Source of the DNA: Nocardia abscessus
GTDB taxonomy: Bacteria; Actinomycetota; Actinomycetes; Mycobacteriales; Mycobacteriaceae
Length of the DNA: 64,000 nucleotides
Assembly: GCF_015477775.1 (NCBI RefSeq)
Contig: NZ_JADLQO010000004.1
Span: 372,001-436,000 of the forward strand
Reading direction: 5' to 3'
This document shows, piece by piece, positions 43,698-52,317 of this stretch. Position 1 is the first letter of the stretch, and each line of letters starts with the position of its first letter. The notes beneath the pieces were generated by a model. It searched no databases and was not told the origin of the DNA. It was given only the letters and a program-made list of their open reading frames with translations. The position numbers were made by a program, and so were the translations under genes.

Positions 43698-43746
43698 GCC
43701 GTCCAGTCTTACCGGCTTCGCTCCCGCACGCCATCAGGGAAAACCC

Positions 43747-43826
43747 TGTGTTGGATTTGCGGTGTTGGATTTGCAGCGCCTGTGGCGCTGCGGGTTCGCG
43801 GCCCCCTTGTGGCTCGCGGGCTCCGG
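43747..43826 (+). repeat. Fragment (5' end) of a dispersed repeat family
   Basis: This fragment fills the gap between the MacB-type ATPase gene and the HMG-CoA-lyase-like gene. It carries the family's opening hairpin, GCAGCGCC-TGT-GGCGCTGC at 43774-43792, followed by GGGTTCGCGGCCCC and GGCTCCGG as in the copies at 46153, 47745 and 48011, then stops. The TGTGTTGGATTTGC lead-in is partly duplicated. Confidence 0.75.
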
Positions 43827-44753
43827 CTAGGGGCGCTGTGTACCCACGACCCACTCGAAGGCCGATGCCTTCGATCGGGCGCCTTCCAGTGCGCGCGATC
43901 GGTTGGGCTCGCCGAGTTCGGCGAGGAGGTCCTCCGACAGGTCCGCCAACGAGGCCAGTGTCGCGGGATCGAACCAATCCGGCCTGGTGGCGAAGAGTAT
44001 GTCCTCCGAAGCGGTGTTGCCGCTCGCGCCCGGCGCGAAGGGGCAGCCACCCAGTCCGCCGAGAGCGCCGTCGACCATGCCCGCACCGGCCGCGACCGCG
44101 GCGAGGGTGTTGGCCACGCCCATCCCCCAGGTGTCGTGGCCGTGGAAGACGACGCGTCGCGGCGGCGTGCGGTCGCGCACCGCGGTGACCAGCGCGGCGA
44201 CCTGGCCGGGATGGGCCTGTCCCAGGGTGTCGGCCAGGACGATGTCGTCCGCGCCGTCGGTGCGCGGATCGCAGGCGATGGCCAGCACCCGCTCCGGGTC
44301 GACCGGGCCGTCGAAGGGGCAGGTGAAAGCCGTCGCCAAGCACAACTGGATCGACCCGTCCACCTCGCGGGCCAGGCGCACCGCGTCGGGCATGGCGGCG
44401 ACGCTGGCGGCGGTGTCGCGGCCGATGTTCGCCCGATTGTGCGCGTCGGAGACCGAGAAGCAGTACTGGAAGTTGCGCACCCCGGCCGCGGCGGCCTTCT
44501 CCACGTGCCGCGGCGTGGCCACCCACACCCAGCAGCGGCGCAATTCCTCCGGCGTCAGCGCCGCGACCAGCTCCATGGTGTTCGCCATCGGTGCGACCAG
44601 GTCCGGGCGCGCCATCGAACCGATCTCCAGCGCGGGCACTCCGAGCGCGAGCAGGCGGCGCACGATGTCCACCTTGCGCTGCACCGGCAGCAGCTTGCCG
44701 GTCAGCTGCAGTCCGTCGCGCAGCGTGACGTCGCGCAGCACCGGCGCGGTCAT
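43827..44753 (-). CDS. HMG-CoA-lyase-like enzyme (DRE-TIM metallolyase)
   Basis: This 308-residue enzyme starts at ATG 44753 (MTAPVLRDVTLRDG). It has the DRE-TIM signature LRDVTLRDGLQ, the metal ligands in FHGHDTWGMG and the catalytic-Cys loop GGLGGCPFAPGASGN. This family cleaves 3-hydroxy-acyl-CoA compounds such as HMG-CoA or citramalyl-CoA. A CaiB/BaiF CoA transferase is encoded just upstream on the same strand, so the pair probably activates a dicarboxylic or 3-hydroxy acid to its CoA ester and cleaves it. The true substrate is open. Some 160 bp between the two genes hold nothing clear. Confidence 0.87.
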   Translation of the reverse strand: MTAPVLRDVTLRDGLQLTGKLLPVQRKVDIVRRLLALGVPALEIGSMARPDLVAPMANTMELVAALTPEELRRCWVWVATPRHVEKAAAAGVRNFQYCFSVSDAHNRANIGRDTAASVAAMPDAVRLAREVDGSIQLCLATAFTCPFDGPVDPERVLAIACDPRTDGADDIVLADTLGQAHPGQVAALVTAVRDRTPPRRVVFHGHDTWGMGVANTLAAVAAGAGMVDGALGGLGGCPFAPGASGNTASEDILFATRPDWFDPATLASLADLSEDLLAELGEPNRSRALEGARSKASAFEWVVGTQRP

Positions 44754-44913
44754 CGCTGCTCCCGCTTCTGGCGGCGGCCGCACATCACGCCGCCCCATGG
44801 CTTCTCGCCCGCCCCCGTGGGATTCGGCTGCACCGCGGGCCTGCTGCTGCCCGGCGCACGCAGTTCCCGCGCTCCGCGTCCTTCCGGACGCCTCCGGTCG
44901 TGTGGCTGCATGG

Positions 44914-46134
44914 TCATGGCGCCTCCAACGCGTCGATCTCGGCTTCGGTCATGCCGAGCACGTCGGACAGCACTTCCCGGGTGTGTTCACCCAGGTCGGG
45001 GCCGACGGTACGGATGGGAAGGGACTGTTCGCCGATCACCGGGACGATGCCGGGAAACCCGACGACCTTCGGCTCCGGCGCACCGACGTCCACGGCGAAC
45101 GGCTGGATCATATTGCGGGCCCGATACTGCTCGTCGGCCACGATGTCGGCCGCGGTGTAGATCGGGCCGCACGGAATCGCGGCGGCTTCGAGGATCTTCA
45201 GCGCCTCCGCTCGGCTGTGCCGGACCGTCCACTCGCCGATGGCCGCGTCCAGCCGCTCACGGTGGCGCCAGCGGCCCGCGTTGTCCTGGAGTTCCGGGTC
45301 GGCGGCCAGGTCGGGCCGATCGATGACAGCCATGTAGCGCTGGAAGATTGCGTCGCCGTTGCCGCCGATGATGATGCTGGTTCCGTCGGAGCACGGGTAG
45401 GCGTTGCTCGGCGCGATGCCCTCCATCCGCCCGCCCACGCGTTCGCGCTGGATGCCGTAGGCCAGATAGTCCGGCACCAGCGATTCCATCACCGACAGGA
45501 TCGCCTCGTTGAGCGCCACGTCGATCACGCGCTCCCGCAGCGGAACCGGCGCGTCCCGCTCGGTGCGGCGCTCACGCTGGAAAAGCGCCATCACCGTGCC
45601 GAACGCGGCGTATATGCCCGCGATGGAGTCGCCGATCGAGACGCCGGTACGCACCGGAGGACGGTCCGGATCGCCGACCAGCTCGCGCAGGCCACCGACC
45701 GCCTCGGCCACCGCGGCGAACCCGGGACGCTGCGACATCGGCCCGGTCTGCCCGTAGGCGGAGATCCTGGTGATCACCAGATCCGGATTCGCCTCGTTCA
45801 GCACCTCCGGGCTCAGGCCCCACTTCTCCAGCATGCCGGGCCGAAAATTCTCCAGCAGGACGTCACAGCGCCGGACCAGGTCGAGCACGATGCCGCGCCC
45901 CGCCTCGGTGCGCAGATCCAGGGTGATCGACTTCTTGTTGCGATTGATCGTCCGGTAGAGCATCGAGGTGTCTCCGCCGTAGAGCCGCCAGTTGCGCAAC
46001 TCGTCACCCGCTTTCGGGCGCTCCACCTTGATCACCTCGGCGCCGAAATCACCGAGAATGCGCCCGGCGGTCGGCGCGGCGATGTAATTGCCGAGTTCCA
46101 GGACGCGAACCCCGTCCAGCGGCCGAATACTCAT
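44914..46134 (-). CDS. CaiB/BaiF family CoA transferase
   Basis: This 406-residue class III CoA transferase begins with the family start (PLDGVRVLELGNYIAAPTAGRILGDFGAEVIKVE) and has LLENFRPGMLEKWGLS and VITRISAYGQTGP. Class III enzymes move CoA between acids through an aspartyl-CoA adduct. Next to an HMG-CoA-lyase-like gene, it probably makes the CoA ester that the lyase cleaves, as in itaconate/citramalate or branched-chain acid breakdown. A repeat copy starts 18 bp upstream of its ATG, which leaves little room for a separate promoter. Confidence 0.9.
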   Translation of the reverse strand: MSIRPLDGVRVLELGNYIAAPTAGRILGDFGAEVIKVERPKAGDELRNWRLYGGDTSMLYRTINRNKKSITLDLRTEAGRGIVLDLVRRCDVLLENFRPGMLEKWGLSPEVLNEANPDLVITRISAYGQTGPMSQRPGFAAVAEAVGGLRELVGDPDRPPVRTGVSIGDSIAGIYAAFGTVMALFQRERRTERDAPVPLRERVIDVALNEAILSVMESLVPDYLAYGIQRERVGGRMEGIAPSNAYPCSDGTSIIIGGNGDAIFQRYMAVIDRPDLAADPELQDNAGRWRHRERLDAAIGEWTVRHSRAEALKILEAAAIPCGPIYTAADIVADEQYRARNMIQPFAVDVGAPEPKVVGFPGIVPVIGEQSLPIRTVGPDLGEHTREVLSDVLGMTEAEIDALEAP

Positions 46135-46152
46135 GGCAACCAGTGTGGACCA

Positions 46153-46442
46153 TGCTGTGTTGGTTTTTGCAGCGCCTGCGGCGCTGCGTGTTCACGGCCC
46201 CGGGAAGTCTCGCGCCCGAGCGACCGAGACTCGCGCCTACGGCGCATGCACTTCGCCCACTCGGACACGAGACGGGCCGCGAACGGCGCTCGTAAGACTC
46301 GCACCCGGCGGGGCTGGGTCGGTCTCGCTCCTCCTTCCTGCGGCGATGCCATGGAATCCGACTCGCGAGACTCTGTCCGAATCGCAGCAATCACGCGTTG
46401 CCGACTGGGTCCGAACCTGCCGCGAACGGTGTTCACAACACT
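46153..46442 (+). repeat. Dispersed repeat, copy A (about 290 bp, plus orientation)
   Basis: The copy starts TGCTGTGTTGG and contains the hairpin GCAGCGCCTGCGGCGCTGC at 46169-46187. It then aligns along its length with the reverse complements of 47745-48005 and 48011-48294. Shared blocks include GCATGCACTTCGCCCACTCG and GGGGCTGGGTCGGTCT. It lies between the CoA transferase and TauD-type genes. No inverted ends flanked by target duplication and no transposase are visible. ORFs inside are not protein-like. Confidence 0.8.
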
Positions 46443-46471
46443 TGCACCGACGGGGGCGGGGCGTGCTGGCT

Positions 46472-46495
46472 CGCAGCCCAGCGGGCTGGGCTGCG
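46472..46495. terminator. Hairpin downstream of the dioxygenase gene, distal
   Basis: CGCAGCCCAG-CGGG-CTGGGCTGCG forms a perfect 10-bp stem. It lies about 160 bp past the TauD-type stop on the minus strand and may back up the nearer hairpin at 46621-46638. Confidence 0.45.
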
Positions 46496-46620
46496 GTTCG
46501 CGTGAGCAGGGTCGTATCCGCGTTGTCGGGCGTACTCGGCGACTGGACAGCGGGATCGCCTAGGTGGTGGCGGGGAGCCGTCCCATCCGGGACCCGGGGA
46601 CACCGCATGGCCCCTCAACG

Positions 46621-46638
46621 GCCGGGCTCGCGCCCGGC
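46621..46638. terminator. Hairpin just downstream of the dioxygenase gene
   Basis: GCCGGGC-TCGC-GCCCGGC is a perfect 7-bp GC stem 17 bp beyond the stop of the minus-strand TauD-type gene. It is a good position for an intrinsic terminator, though without a U tract. Confidence 0.5.
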
Positions 46639-46655
46639 AACCATGCGGGGTCCGC

Positions 46656-47588
46656 TCAGGACGCGAGCAGCTGCGTGTCCTCGATGATCGAGTAGTGCTC
46701 GGCGCTGCCCGCGATGATGGTGCTCGCCGCTCCGTCGACGCCGACCGGGACGTCGCCGGCCAGCGTGATGCGGGTCAGCTTGCGCGGCTGGTCGTCGTAG
46801 TCGTCGATGGCGTAGTGCTGGGTGGCGCGGTTGTCCCAAATGGCGACGTCGCCCGGCGCCCAGTTCCAGCGGGCGGTGTTCTCCAGACGGGTCACGCGGT
46901 CCTGGAACAGCCGGAACAGGGCGTGCGACTCCGTGCTGGAGAGCCCGACGAAATGCTTGACGAAATGGCCGAGCAGCAATGCGCGCTCCCCGGTCTCGGG
47001 GTGCACGCGCACCACCGGATGCTCCGTCTCGTAGTAGGTGGACTCGAACTCGGCGCGGTAGGCGGCGGAGTTGGGGCGCTGCTCCTCACCGGTGCGCGCG
47101 GCGTAGTCGTAGACATTGGTGTGCACGGCGCGCAGGGACTCGGCGAGCCGCTTCAGCGGCTCCGGCAGCGACTCGTAGGCCGCGGCGGTTGACGCCCAGG
47201 TGGTGGCGCCGCCGTAGGGCGGAAGATGCACCGCGCGCAGGATGGACGCCTTCGGGACGCGGTCGACGAAGGTGACGTCGGTGTGCCAGCTGTTCGCGCG
47301 GCCGTTCTCGGAATCGATCGCCAGGCTCTTCACACCGTGCGAGGTGACCGTCGGGTGCGGGGTGGTCGGCGAGCCGAGCAGCTGGGCGAACTCGTACTGC
47401 CCGTCCTCGGTGAGGTGGTCCTGTCCCCGGAAGAAGATGACTTTGTGCTCCAGCAGCGCGCGATGGATCACGTCGACGGTGGCCGCGTCCAAGTCGCCGC
47501 CGAGCCGGACGTTGTCGATCCGCGCGCCGATCCGGGCGCCGAGCCTGGTCACCGAGGCGGTGGATGGGGTGGCGGTTGCGACCGTCAT
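46656..47588 (-). CDS. TauD/TfdA family Fe(II)/2-oxoglutarate dioxygenase
   Basis: This 310-residue protein starts at ATG 47588 (MTVATATPS) with GAAGGTGA upstream. It has the 2-His-1-carboxylate iron site (WHTDVTF, about residue 100, and [10 protein letters not shown]) and the 2-oxoglutarate-binding Arg (RKLTRITL). The family hydroxylates taurine, alkyl sulfates or herbicide acids so that they release sulfite or phenol. The substrate is not read from the sequence. The sulfonate operon at 16.9-24.6 kb is far away. Upstream open frame to 47765 is non-family sequence. Confidence 0.9.
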   Translation of the reverse strand: MTVATATPSTASVTRLGARIGARIDNVRLGGDLDAATVDVIHRALLEHKVIFFRGQDHLTEDGQYEFAQLLGSPTTPHPTVTSHGVKSLAIDSENGRANSWHTDVTFVDRVPKASILRAVHLPPYGGATTWASTAAAYESLPEPLKRLAESLRAVHTNVYDYAARTGEEQRPNSAAYRAEFESTYYETEHPVVRVHPETGERALLLGHFVKHFVGLSSTESHALFRLFQDRVTRLENTARWNWAPGDVAIWDNRATQHYAIDDYDDQPRKLTRITLAGDVPVGVDGAASTIIAGSAEHYSIIEDTQLLAS

Positions 47589-47744
47589 GAGATCACCTTC
47601 GCTGTCGAGATCGGTTACTGCTCTGTCGAGCACATCACCGAAACCACCCCGCCGACCAGGGTTTTCGTCGCGCTGATCACAACACAGGACGACCGGAGCC
47701 GCCCGACCCCGTGCCGCGCGAGCCCCGCAACCACCCTCTGCGGC

Positions 47745-48005
47745 CGTGCGCACCCAATCGCCCACACGCTCGCGCGGCGGTCACCGCAACCGGACACAGC
47801 CCGGCAAGCCGCATCGTGACAGAACCCAAAGCAGCAGAAGCCAGACGGACCCAGCCCCACGGGTGCGAGCCCTACGACTACCGTTCACGGCCCGGCTCCC
47901 GGCCGAGTGCATGCGCTACCAGACGCGAGTCTCGGTTGCTCGGGCGTGAGACCTCCCGGAGCCACCGACACGCGACGCCACAGGCGCTGCAAAAACAACA
48001 CAGCG
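47745..48005 (-). repeat. Dispersed repeat, copy C (about 260 bp, minus orientation)
   Basis: Its reverse complement begins CGCTGTGTTGTTTTTGCAGC and carries the hairpin GCAGCGCC-TGT-GGCGTCGC with one mismatch. It aligns with copies A and B through GGGGCTGGGTC, GCTGCTTTGGG and TCACGATGCGG. It lies head-to-tail with copy B, 5 bp apart, in the 694-bp gap between the dioxygenase and endonuclease IV genes. Confidence 0.8.
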
Positions 48006-48010
48006 CCTAA

Positions 48011-48294
48011 CGAGCACCGATCACGACCCGTTGCTACCCATTCAGCGACACGCTTGCGGTCACAGCAAATCGGAACAGCCCTGCGAACCGCATCGTGGCA
48101 AAACCCCAAAGCAGCAGGAGCAAGACCGACCCAGCCCCGCCGGGTGCGAGTCTTACGAGCACCGTTCGCGGCCCGGCTCGTGTCCGAGTGGGCGAAGCGC
48201 ATGCGACGAAGTCGCGAGTCTCGCCCACTCGGACGCGAGCCACAAAGGGGCCGCGAACACACAGCGCCGCAGGCGCTGCACATCAAACACAGCA
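48011..48294 (-). repeat. Dispersed repeat, copy B (about 285 bp, minus orientation)
   Basis: Its reverse complement begins TGCTGTGTTTGATGTGCAGC and has the hairpin at about 48262-48279 with one end mismatch. Unlike copy A, it contains a perfect internal inverted repeat: CCGAGTGGGCGA and TCGCCCACTCGG. Its first 12 bases supply the last three codons and the stop of the endonuclease IV gene. Confidence 0.8.
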
Positions 48295-49053
48295 CTCCCG
48301 CAGGTATGCCAGGTCCTCCGCCAGTCCGTCGGCCGGGGTTTCCAGCACCACGGGAGCGCCTGCGGTCCGGCACACCTCGGCGAGCAGTTGCGGGTCGATG
48401 GTGCCGTCGGCGAAGTTGGCGTGCCGGTCGGCGCCGGAGTTGAACTCGTCGCGTGAGGAGTTCAGGTGCACCAGGTCGATCCGTCCGGTGATCGCCTTGA
48501 TCCGGTCGACGGCGCCGACCAGTTCCTCACCGCCGGCCCAGGCGTGGCAGGTGTCCAGGCAGAAGCCCGCGCCGTAGTCGCCGACCGCGTCCCACAACCG
48601 CGCGATGGAATCGAAGTGCCTGGCCATGGCGTGATTGCCGCCCGCGGTGTTCTCGATCAGGATGGGGACCGCGAAACCGCCCTTGTCCTGCTGACGCTCG
48701 AACAGTTTGCGCCAGTTGTCGATCCCGGTGTCCAGCTCGGCGTCGGAACGCACGTGCCCGCCGTGCACCACCAGGCCGAACGCGCCGAGCTCGGCGGCCG
48801 CCTTCGCCTGCTGCGCCACCGCGTTGCGCGAGGGCATGCGCAGCCGGTTGTTCAGGCTCGCGACGTTGATCTGATAGGAGGAGTGCACCACGACCTCGAT
48901 CGGGCTCGCGAGGATCTCCTCGGTCCGCGGATGGGGGGTGGGTTTGTCCCAGCTCTGCGGGTCGACCACGAACATCTGGACGACGTCGGCGCCGAGTTTC
49001 TCGCCGAAGCCGATCGGGTCGCTGTCGAGCCGGACGTGTGCTCCAATGCGCAT
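48283..49053 (-). CDS. nfo: Endonuclease IV (AP endonuclease)
   Basis: This 256-residue TIM-barrel enzyme cuts DNA 5' to abasic sites in base excision repair. Zinc ligands are visible in VVHSSYQIN, VVHGGH, ILIENTAGG, FCLDTCHAWAGG, VHLNSS, DRHANF and VLETP. It starts RIGAHVRLDSDPIGFGEK, as typical of actinobacterial Nfo. The last residues CCV and the stop codon lie inside repeat copy B, so the native C-terminus may have been replaced by repeat DNA. The gene is divergent from the kinase cluster. Confidence 0.92.
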   Translation of the reverse strand: MRIGAHVRLDSDPIGFGEKLGADVVQMFVVDPQSWDKPTPHPRTEEILASPIEVVVHSSYQINVASLNNRLRMPSRNAVAQQAKAAAELGAFGLVVHGGHVRSDAELDTGIDNWRKLFERQQDKGGFAVPILIENTAGGNHAMARHFDSIARLWDAVGDYGAGFCLDTCHAWAGGEELVGAVDRIKAITGRIDLVHLNSSRDEFNSGADRHANFADGTIDPQLLAEVCRTAGAPVVLETPADGLAEDLAYLRECCV

Positions 49054-49216
49054 GCGGTCACCTTAACGAGTGGGTGTGTCAGGAATCGGAGCCTGGACCG
49101 AGGTGACCGTGCCGCAGGTCGACGACCGAAGGTTTCGCCGCGACTGTTGCATCCCGATGGCCCGGCGAGATACATGGATAGTGTCCGCGCGCTCGACTCG
49201 ACAAGGGGGTGTACCG

Positions 49217-50368
49217 GTGTTGCAGATCGGCGACGTCTTCGCAGGTTACGTCATCAAGCGCGTGCTCGGCCACGGCGGCATGGGCACCGTGTACCTGGCC
49301 CAGCATCCGCGCCTGCCCCGGCTGACGGCACTGAAGCTGCTCAAACGCGACCTGTACGCCGACACCGACATCCGCCGCCGCTTCGAGCGCGAGGCCGATC
49401 TGGTCGCGCGGCTGGACCATCCGAACATCGTCACGGTGTTCGATCGCGGCACGGAGGACCGGCAGCTGTGGATCTCCATGCAGTACGTGCCCGGCGCGGA
49501 CGCCTCCTGCGCGGATGTCGACGTACTCGCCCCGGGCCGCGCGGTGCAGATCGTGGCCGACACCGCCGCCGCGCTCGATTTCGCGCACGCCAACCAAGTG
49601 CTGCACCGCGACGTGAAACCGGCGAACATCTTGCTGGCCAAGGCGCCGATCGGGCAGCCGGAACGGGTGCTGCTCACCGACTTCGGCATCGCGGGCATCC
49701 GCGGCGCGGAGAGCACGATCGGCTCGTCGGGCACGATCACCGCGACACTCGCCTTCGGCGCGCCGGAACAGTTGATCGGCCAGCCGCTGGACGACCGAGC
49801 CGATCAGTACTCGCTGGCCTGCACGCTGTTCTGGATGCTCACCGGCGCGCCGCCATATCCCGGCGCGAACCCCGCGGCCGTGGTGAACAACCATCTGTAC
49901 GCGCCGATCCCGGTGCTCAGCCGGGTGCGTCCCGGCCTGCCACCCGCGCTCGATCCGGTGCTGGCTCGCGCCATGGCCAAGCGGCCTGCGGATCGATTCG
50001 CCAGCTGCGCCGAGTTCGCCGCCGCGGCGAAGCACGCCCTCGCCGGACACCCCGGCAGGCACCGAACGGCGCCGCTGCACGGCCTCCACACCGACGGGCA
50101 CCCGACCGCGCCGACGCACCGCACGCCACCGAATCCCGTGCCGCAGCACCGAGCTAGGCCGCAGGAACCGCCCCGTCCACCCACACCGCGCCCGAGCTTC
50201 CTGCCGCCGCGCCGCCCCACGCACCCCGGCCTGATCGAGTTGCCCAACTTGCCCATGCGCCCGGGATCAGCGGTGCGGCCGCACCAGCAACCTCCGAACC
50301 CCCGGCCCCCGCCGGGCGGTCCGGCTCCCGTCGATCGCCCGCACGTCACCACGCTCGACGAGCGATAG
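49217..50368 (+). CDS. Ser/Thr protein kinase, soluble, first of three tandem kinases
   Basis: GTG 49217 (VLQIGDVFAG) has AGGGGG upstream, giving 383 residues. The Hanks kinase domain is complete: [27 protein letters not shown] (about residue 130), TDFGIA and APEQL. After about residue 280 the tail is Pro/His/Arg-rich with no TM segment or sensor domain, unlike the two kinases that follow. It is about 65% identical to them by eye in the catalytic core. Substrates are unknown. It may be a truncated paralogue that signals in the cytoplasm. Confidence 0.92.
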   Translation: MLQIGDVFAGYVIKRVLGHGGMGTVYLAQHPRLPRLTALKLLKRDLYADTDIRRRFEREADLVARLDHPNIVTVFDRGTEDRQLWISMQYVPGADASCADVDVLAPGRAVQIVADTAAALDFAHANQVLHRDVKPANILLAKAPIGQPERVLLTDFGIAGIRGAESTIGSSGTITATLAFGAPEQLIGQPLDDRADQYSLACTLFWMLTGAPPYPGANPAAVVNNHLYAPIPVLSRVRPGLPPALDPVLARAMAKRPADRFASCAEFAAAAKHALAGHPGRHRTAPLHGLHTDGHPTAPTHRTPPNPVPQHRARPQEPPRPPTPRPSFLPPRRPTHPGLIELPNLPMRPGSAVRPHQQPPNPRPPPGGPAPVDRPHVTTLDER

Positions 50369-50493
50369 GCGGGGCGCGACTACTGCTATGGTTTCGATGT
50401 TTTCCGTGGTCGGGCCCATCTCCGGCCACGCATTCTTTTGCTGTACGCCTGTTCGCCGGTGGGTCCCGGCGCGCGGCGGGAAGTGGAGCAGTC

Positions 50494-52314
50494 ATGCTGG
50501 CCAGCGGTGACGTTTTCGCCGGCTATGTCATCGAGCGGCAACTGGGCCGCGGTGGCATGGGTTCGGTCTACCTGGCGAAACATCCGCGGCTGCCGCGGAT
50601 GACCGCGCTGAAGCTGCTGAATCGGGAGATGTTCTTCGACAAGGAGGTGCGGGCGCGGTTCGAACGGGAGGCGGATCTGGTCGCCCAGCTCGATCACCCG
50701 AACATCGTCACGGTCTACGACCGCGGGCTCGAGGACGAGCAGTTGTGGATCTCGATGCAGTACGTCGACGGCATCGACGCCGCCTCGGTGGAACCGAAAT
50801 CGCTGCCGCCCGAACGCGCGGTGCAGATCATCAAGGAGACCGCCGACGCGCTGGACTACGCGCACGGCAGCGGGGTGCTGCACCGTGACGTGAAGCCCGC
50901 CAACATCCTGCTGGCCCGTTCCAGCGCCGGTCGCGGGGAGCGGGTGTACCTCACCGACTTCGGCATCGCGCGGCTGCGCGACGACACCGGTCATCTCACC
51001 CAGACCGGAACTTTCACGGCGACCCTCGCCTACGCCTCGCCCGAACAGCTCACCGGCGCCTCGCTCGACCACCGCTCCGACCAGTATTCGCTGGCCTGCT
51101 CGCTGTTCTGGTTGTTCACCGGCACCGGCCCGTTCTCCGCGACCAACCCCGCCGCGGTCATCCAAGGGCATCTGCAGGGAGCGCCGCCCGCGCTGAGCAG
51201 CGTCCGGCCCGGGATGCCCTTCGCACTGGACGGCGTCCTGGCCAGGGCGATGGCCAAACGCCCCGACGACCGTTACGGCAGCTGCGCGGAGTTCGCCGCG
51301 GCCGCCAAGCAGGCGCTGACCGGTTCCAGCGTGCCGTCGATGCCGGTGGTGGGCGGTCCACGCCCCGTCACCGGCCCACCGCACTCGACTACCGGTCCGC
51401 GCCCGAGCACCGGTCCGCAGATCCCGACCACCGGTTCGCCGTATCCGGTGGCGCAGGGCCATTACACCAGCGGCCCCGGCCACCAGGTGAATCCTCCGCA
51501 CACCAGCGGGCCGAATTCGCTCGCGGCGGCATCGCCCGCGACTCCCCCGCCCGCCCCGGTGGCGAACCCCGGTCCGCGCACCGGCTCGGCGCCGCAGCCC
51601 ACGGCCGTCAACCCCTACGCCCACCAGCAATCCGGGTTCGCGTCCTTCGCCGCACCGCCCGCACCGCCGCACGGCGCGCACAGCTACCCTTCGGCCGGAC
51701 CGCCGCAGAAGAAGAACACCGGTCTGATCGTCGGTTTGGCGGTGGGCGTGGTCGTGCTGATCCTGGTGGTGCTCGGCATCATCGGAGCGGTCTCCGATTC
51801 GGGCTCGAACCAAGCCGACACCACGACCACCTCGGCGGTGAAACCGAACCTCGTCGACGCGACCCCGGAGTCGGTCAGCGCGGAGTTCCCGCGGATGGTG
51901 CCCGCCTCCAAGACCGAAGAGATCGGTTACAACGGCGCCGAGTGCTGGCTGGCCTCGCCGAGCTCACCGCCGTCGCCGTCCAAGGGCGACCCGGAGTTCG
52001 GCGACTGGGCCGCGCAGTGGCGCTGCTTCAAAGGCGGCAACAACGAAGATCCGTACTACCGCATCTACGCCTACAAGACCCCCGCCGACGTACAGGCGGT
52101 GCTGAAGGGCCTGCCGTCCTCGGCCACCAAGTCCACCGACACCAACGGCGGAAAGACCTACACCAACTACAAGTACGTCGACGAAGGCGCCAAGATGGTC
52201 ACGGCGTTCACCGGCGACCCGGACCGGACCCAGTTCCTGATGTACACCGACGGCTTCGCCCACACCACCATCGACGAGCTGCTGCGCTGGTGGCGCTCGG
52301 CTCCGCTGAACTGA
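50494..52314 (+). CDS. Transmembrane Ser/Thr protein kinase, second of three (PknH-like architecture)
   Basis: The layout of the 606 residues is an N-terminal kinase ([39 protein letters not shown]), a Pro/Thr/Gly linker (about 280-400), one TM helix (GLIVGLAVGVVVLILVVLGI, about 408-430) and an extracytoplasmic domain of about 160 residues with two Cys (CWLAS about 483, RCFKG about 510). The outer domain ends DELLRWWRSAPLN, as in the next kinase. It should sense an external signal at the cell envelope. It starts 125 bp after kinase 1, enough for its own promoter. Confidence 0.93.
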   Translation: MLASGDVFAGYVIERQLGRGGMGSVYLAKHPRLPRMTALKLLNREMFFDKEVRARFEREADLVAQLDHPNIVTVYDRGLEDEQLWISMQYVDGIDAASVEPKSLPPERAVQIIKETADALDYAHGSGVLHRDVKPANILLARSSAGRGERVYLTDFGIARLRDDTGHLTQTGTFTATLAYASPEQLTGASLDHRSDQYSLACSLFWLFTGTGPFSATNPAAVIQGHLQGAPPALSSVRPGMPFALDGVLARAMAKRPDDRYGSCAEFAAAAKQALTGSSVPSMPVVGGPRPVTGPPHSTTGPRPSTGPQIPTTGSPYPVAQGHYTSGPGHQVNPPHTSGPNSLAAASPATPPPAPVANPGPRTGSAPQPTAVNPYAHQQSGFASFAAPPAPPHGAHSYPSAGPPQKKNTGLIVGLAVGVVVLILVVLGIIGAVSDSGSNQADTTTTSAVKPNLVDATPESVSAEFPRMVPASKTEEIGYNGAECWLASPSSPPSPSKGDPEFGDWAAQWRCFKGGNNEDPYYRIYAYKTPADVQAVLKGLPSSATKSTDTNGGKTYTNYKYVDEGAKMVTAFTGDPDRTQFLMYTDGFAHTTIDELLRWWRSAPLN

Positions 52315-52317
52315 CCG

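Noticed and set aside
46153..48294. Insertion sequence
   Set aside because: No transposase frame, terminal inverted repeats or target duplication could be identified. It is recorded as a dispersed repeat only.
47615..48570. Several ORFs of 80-180 codons in the dioxygenase-nfo gap
   Set aside because: They lie in repeat copies B and C, in both strands, with no ribosome site. The repeated DNA explains their mutual similarity.
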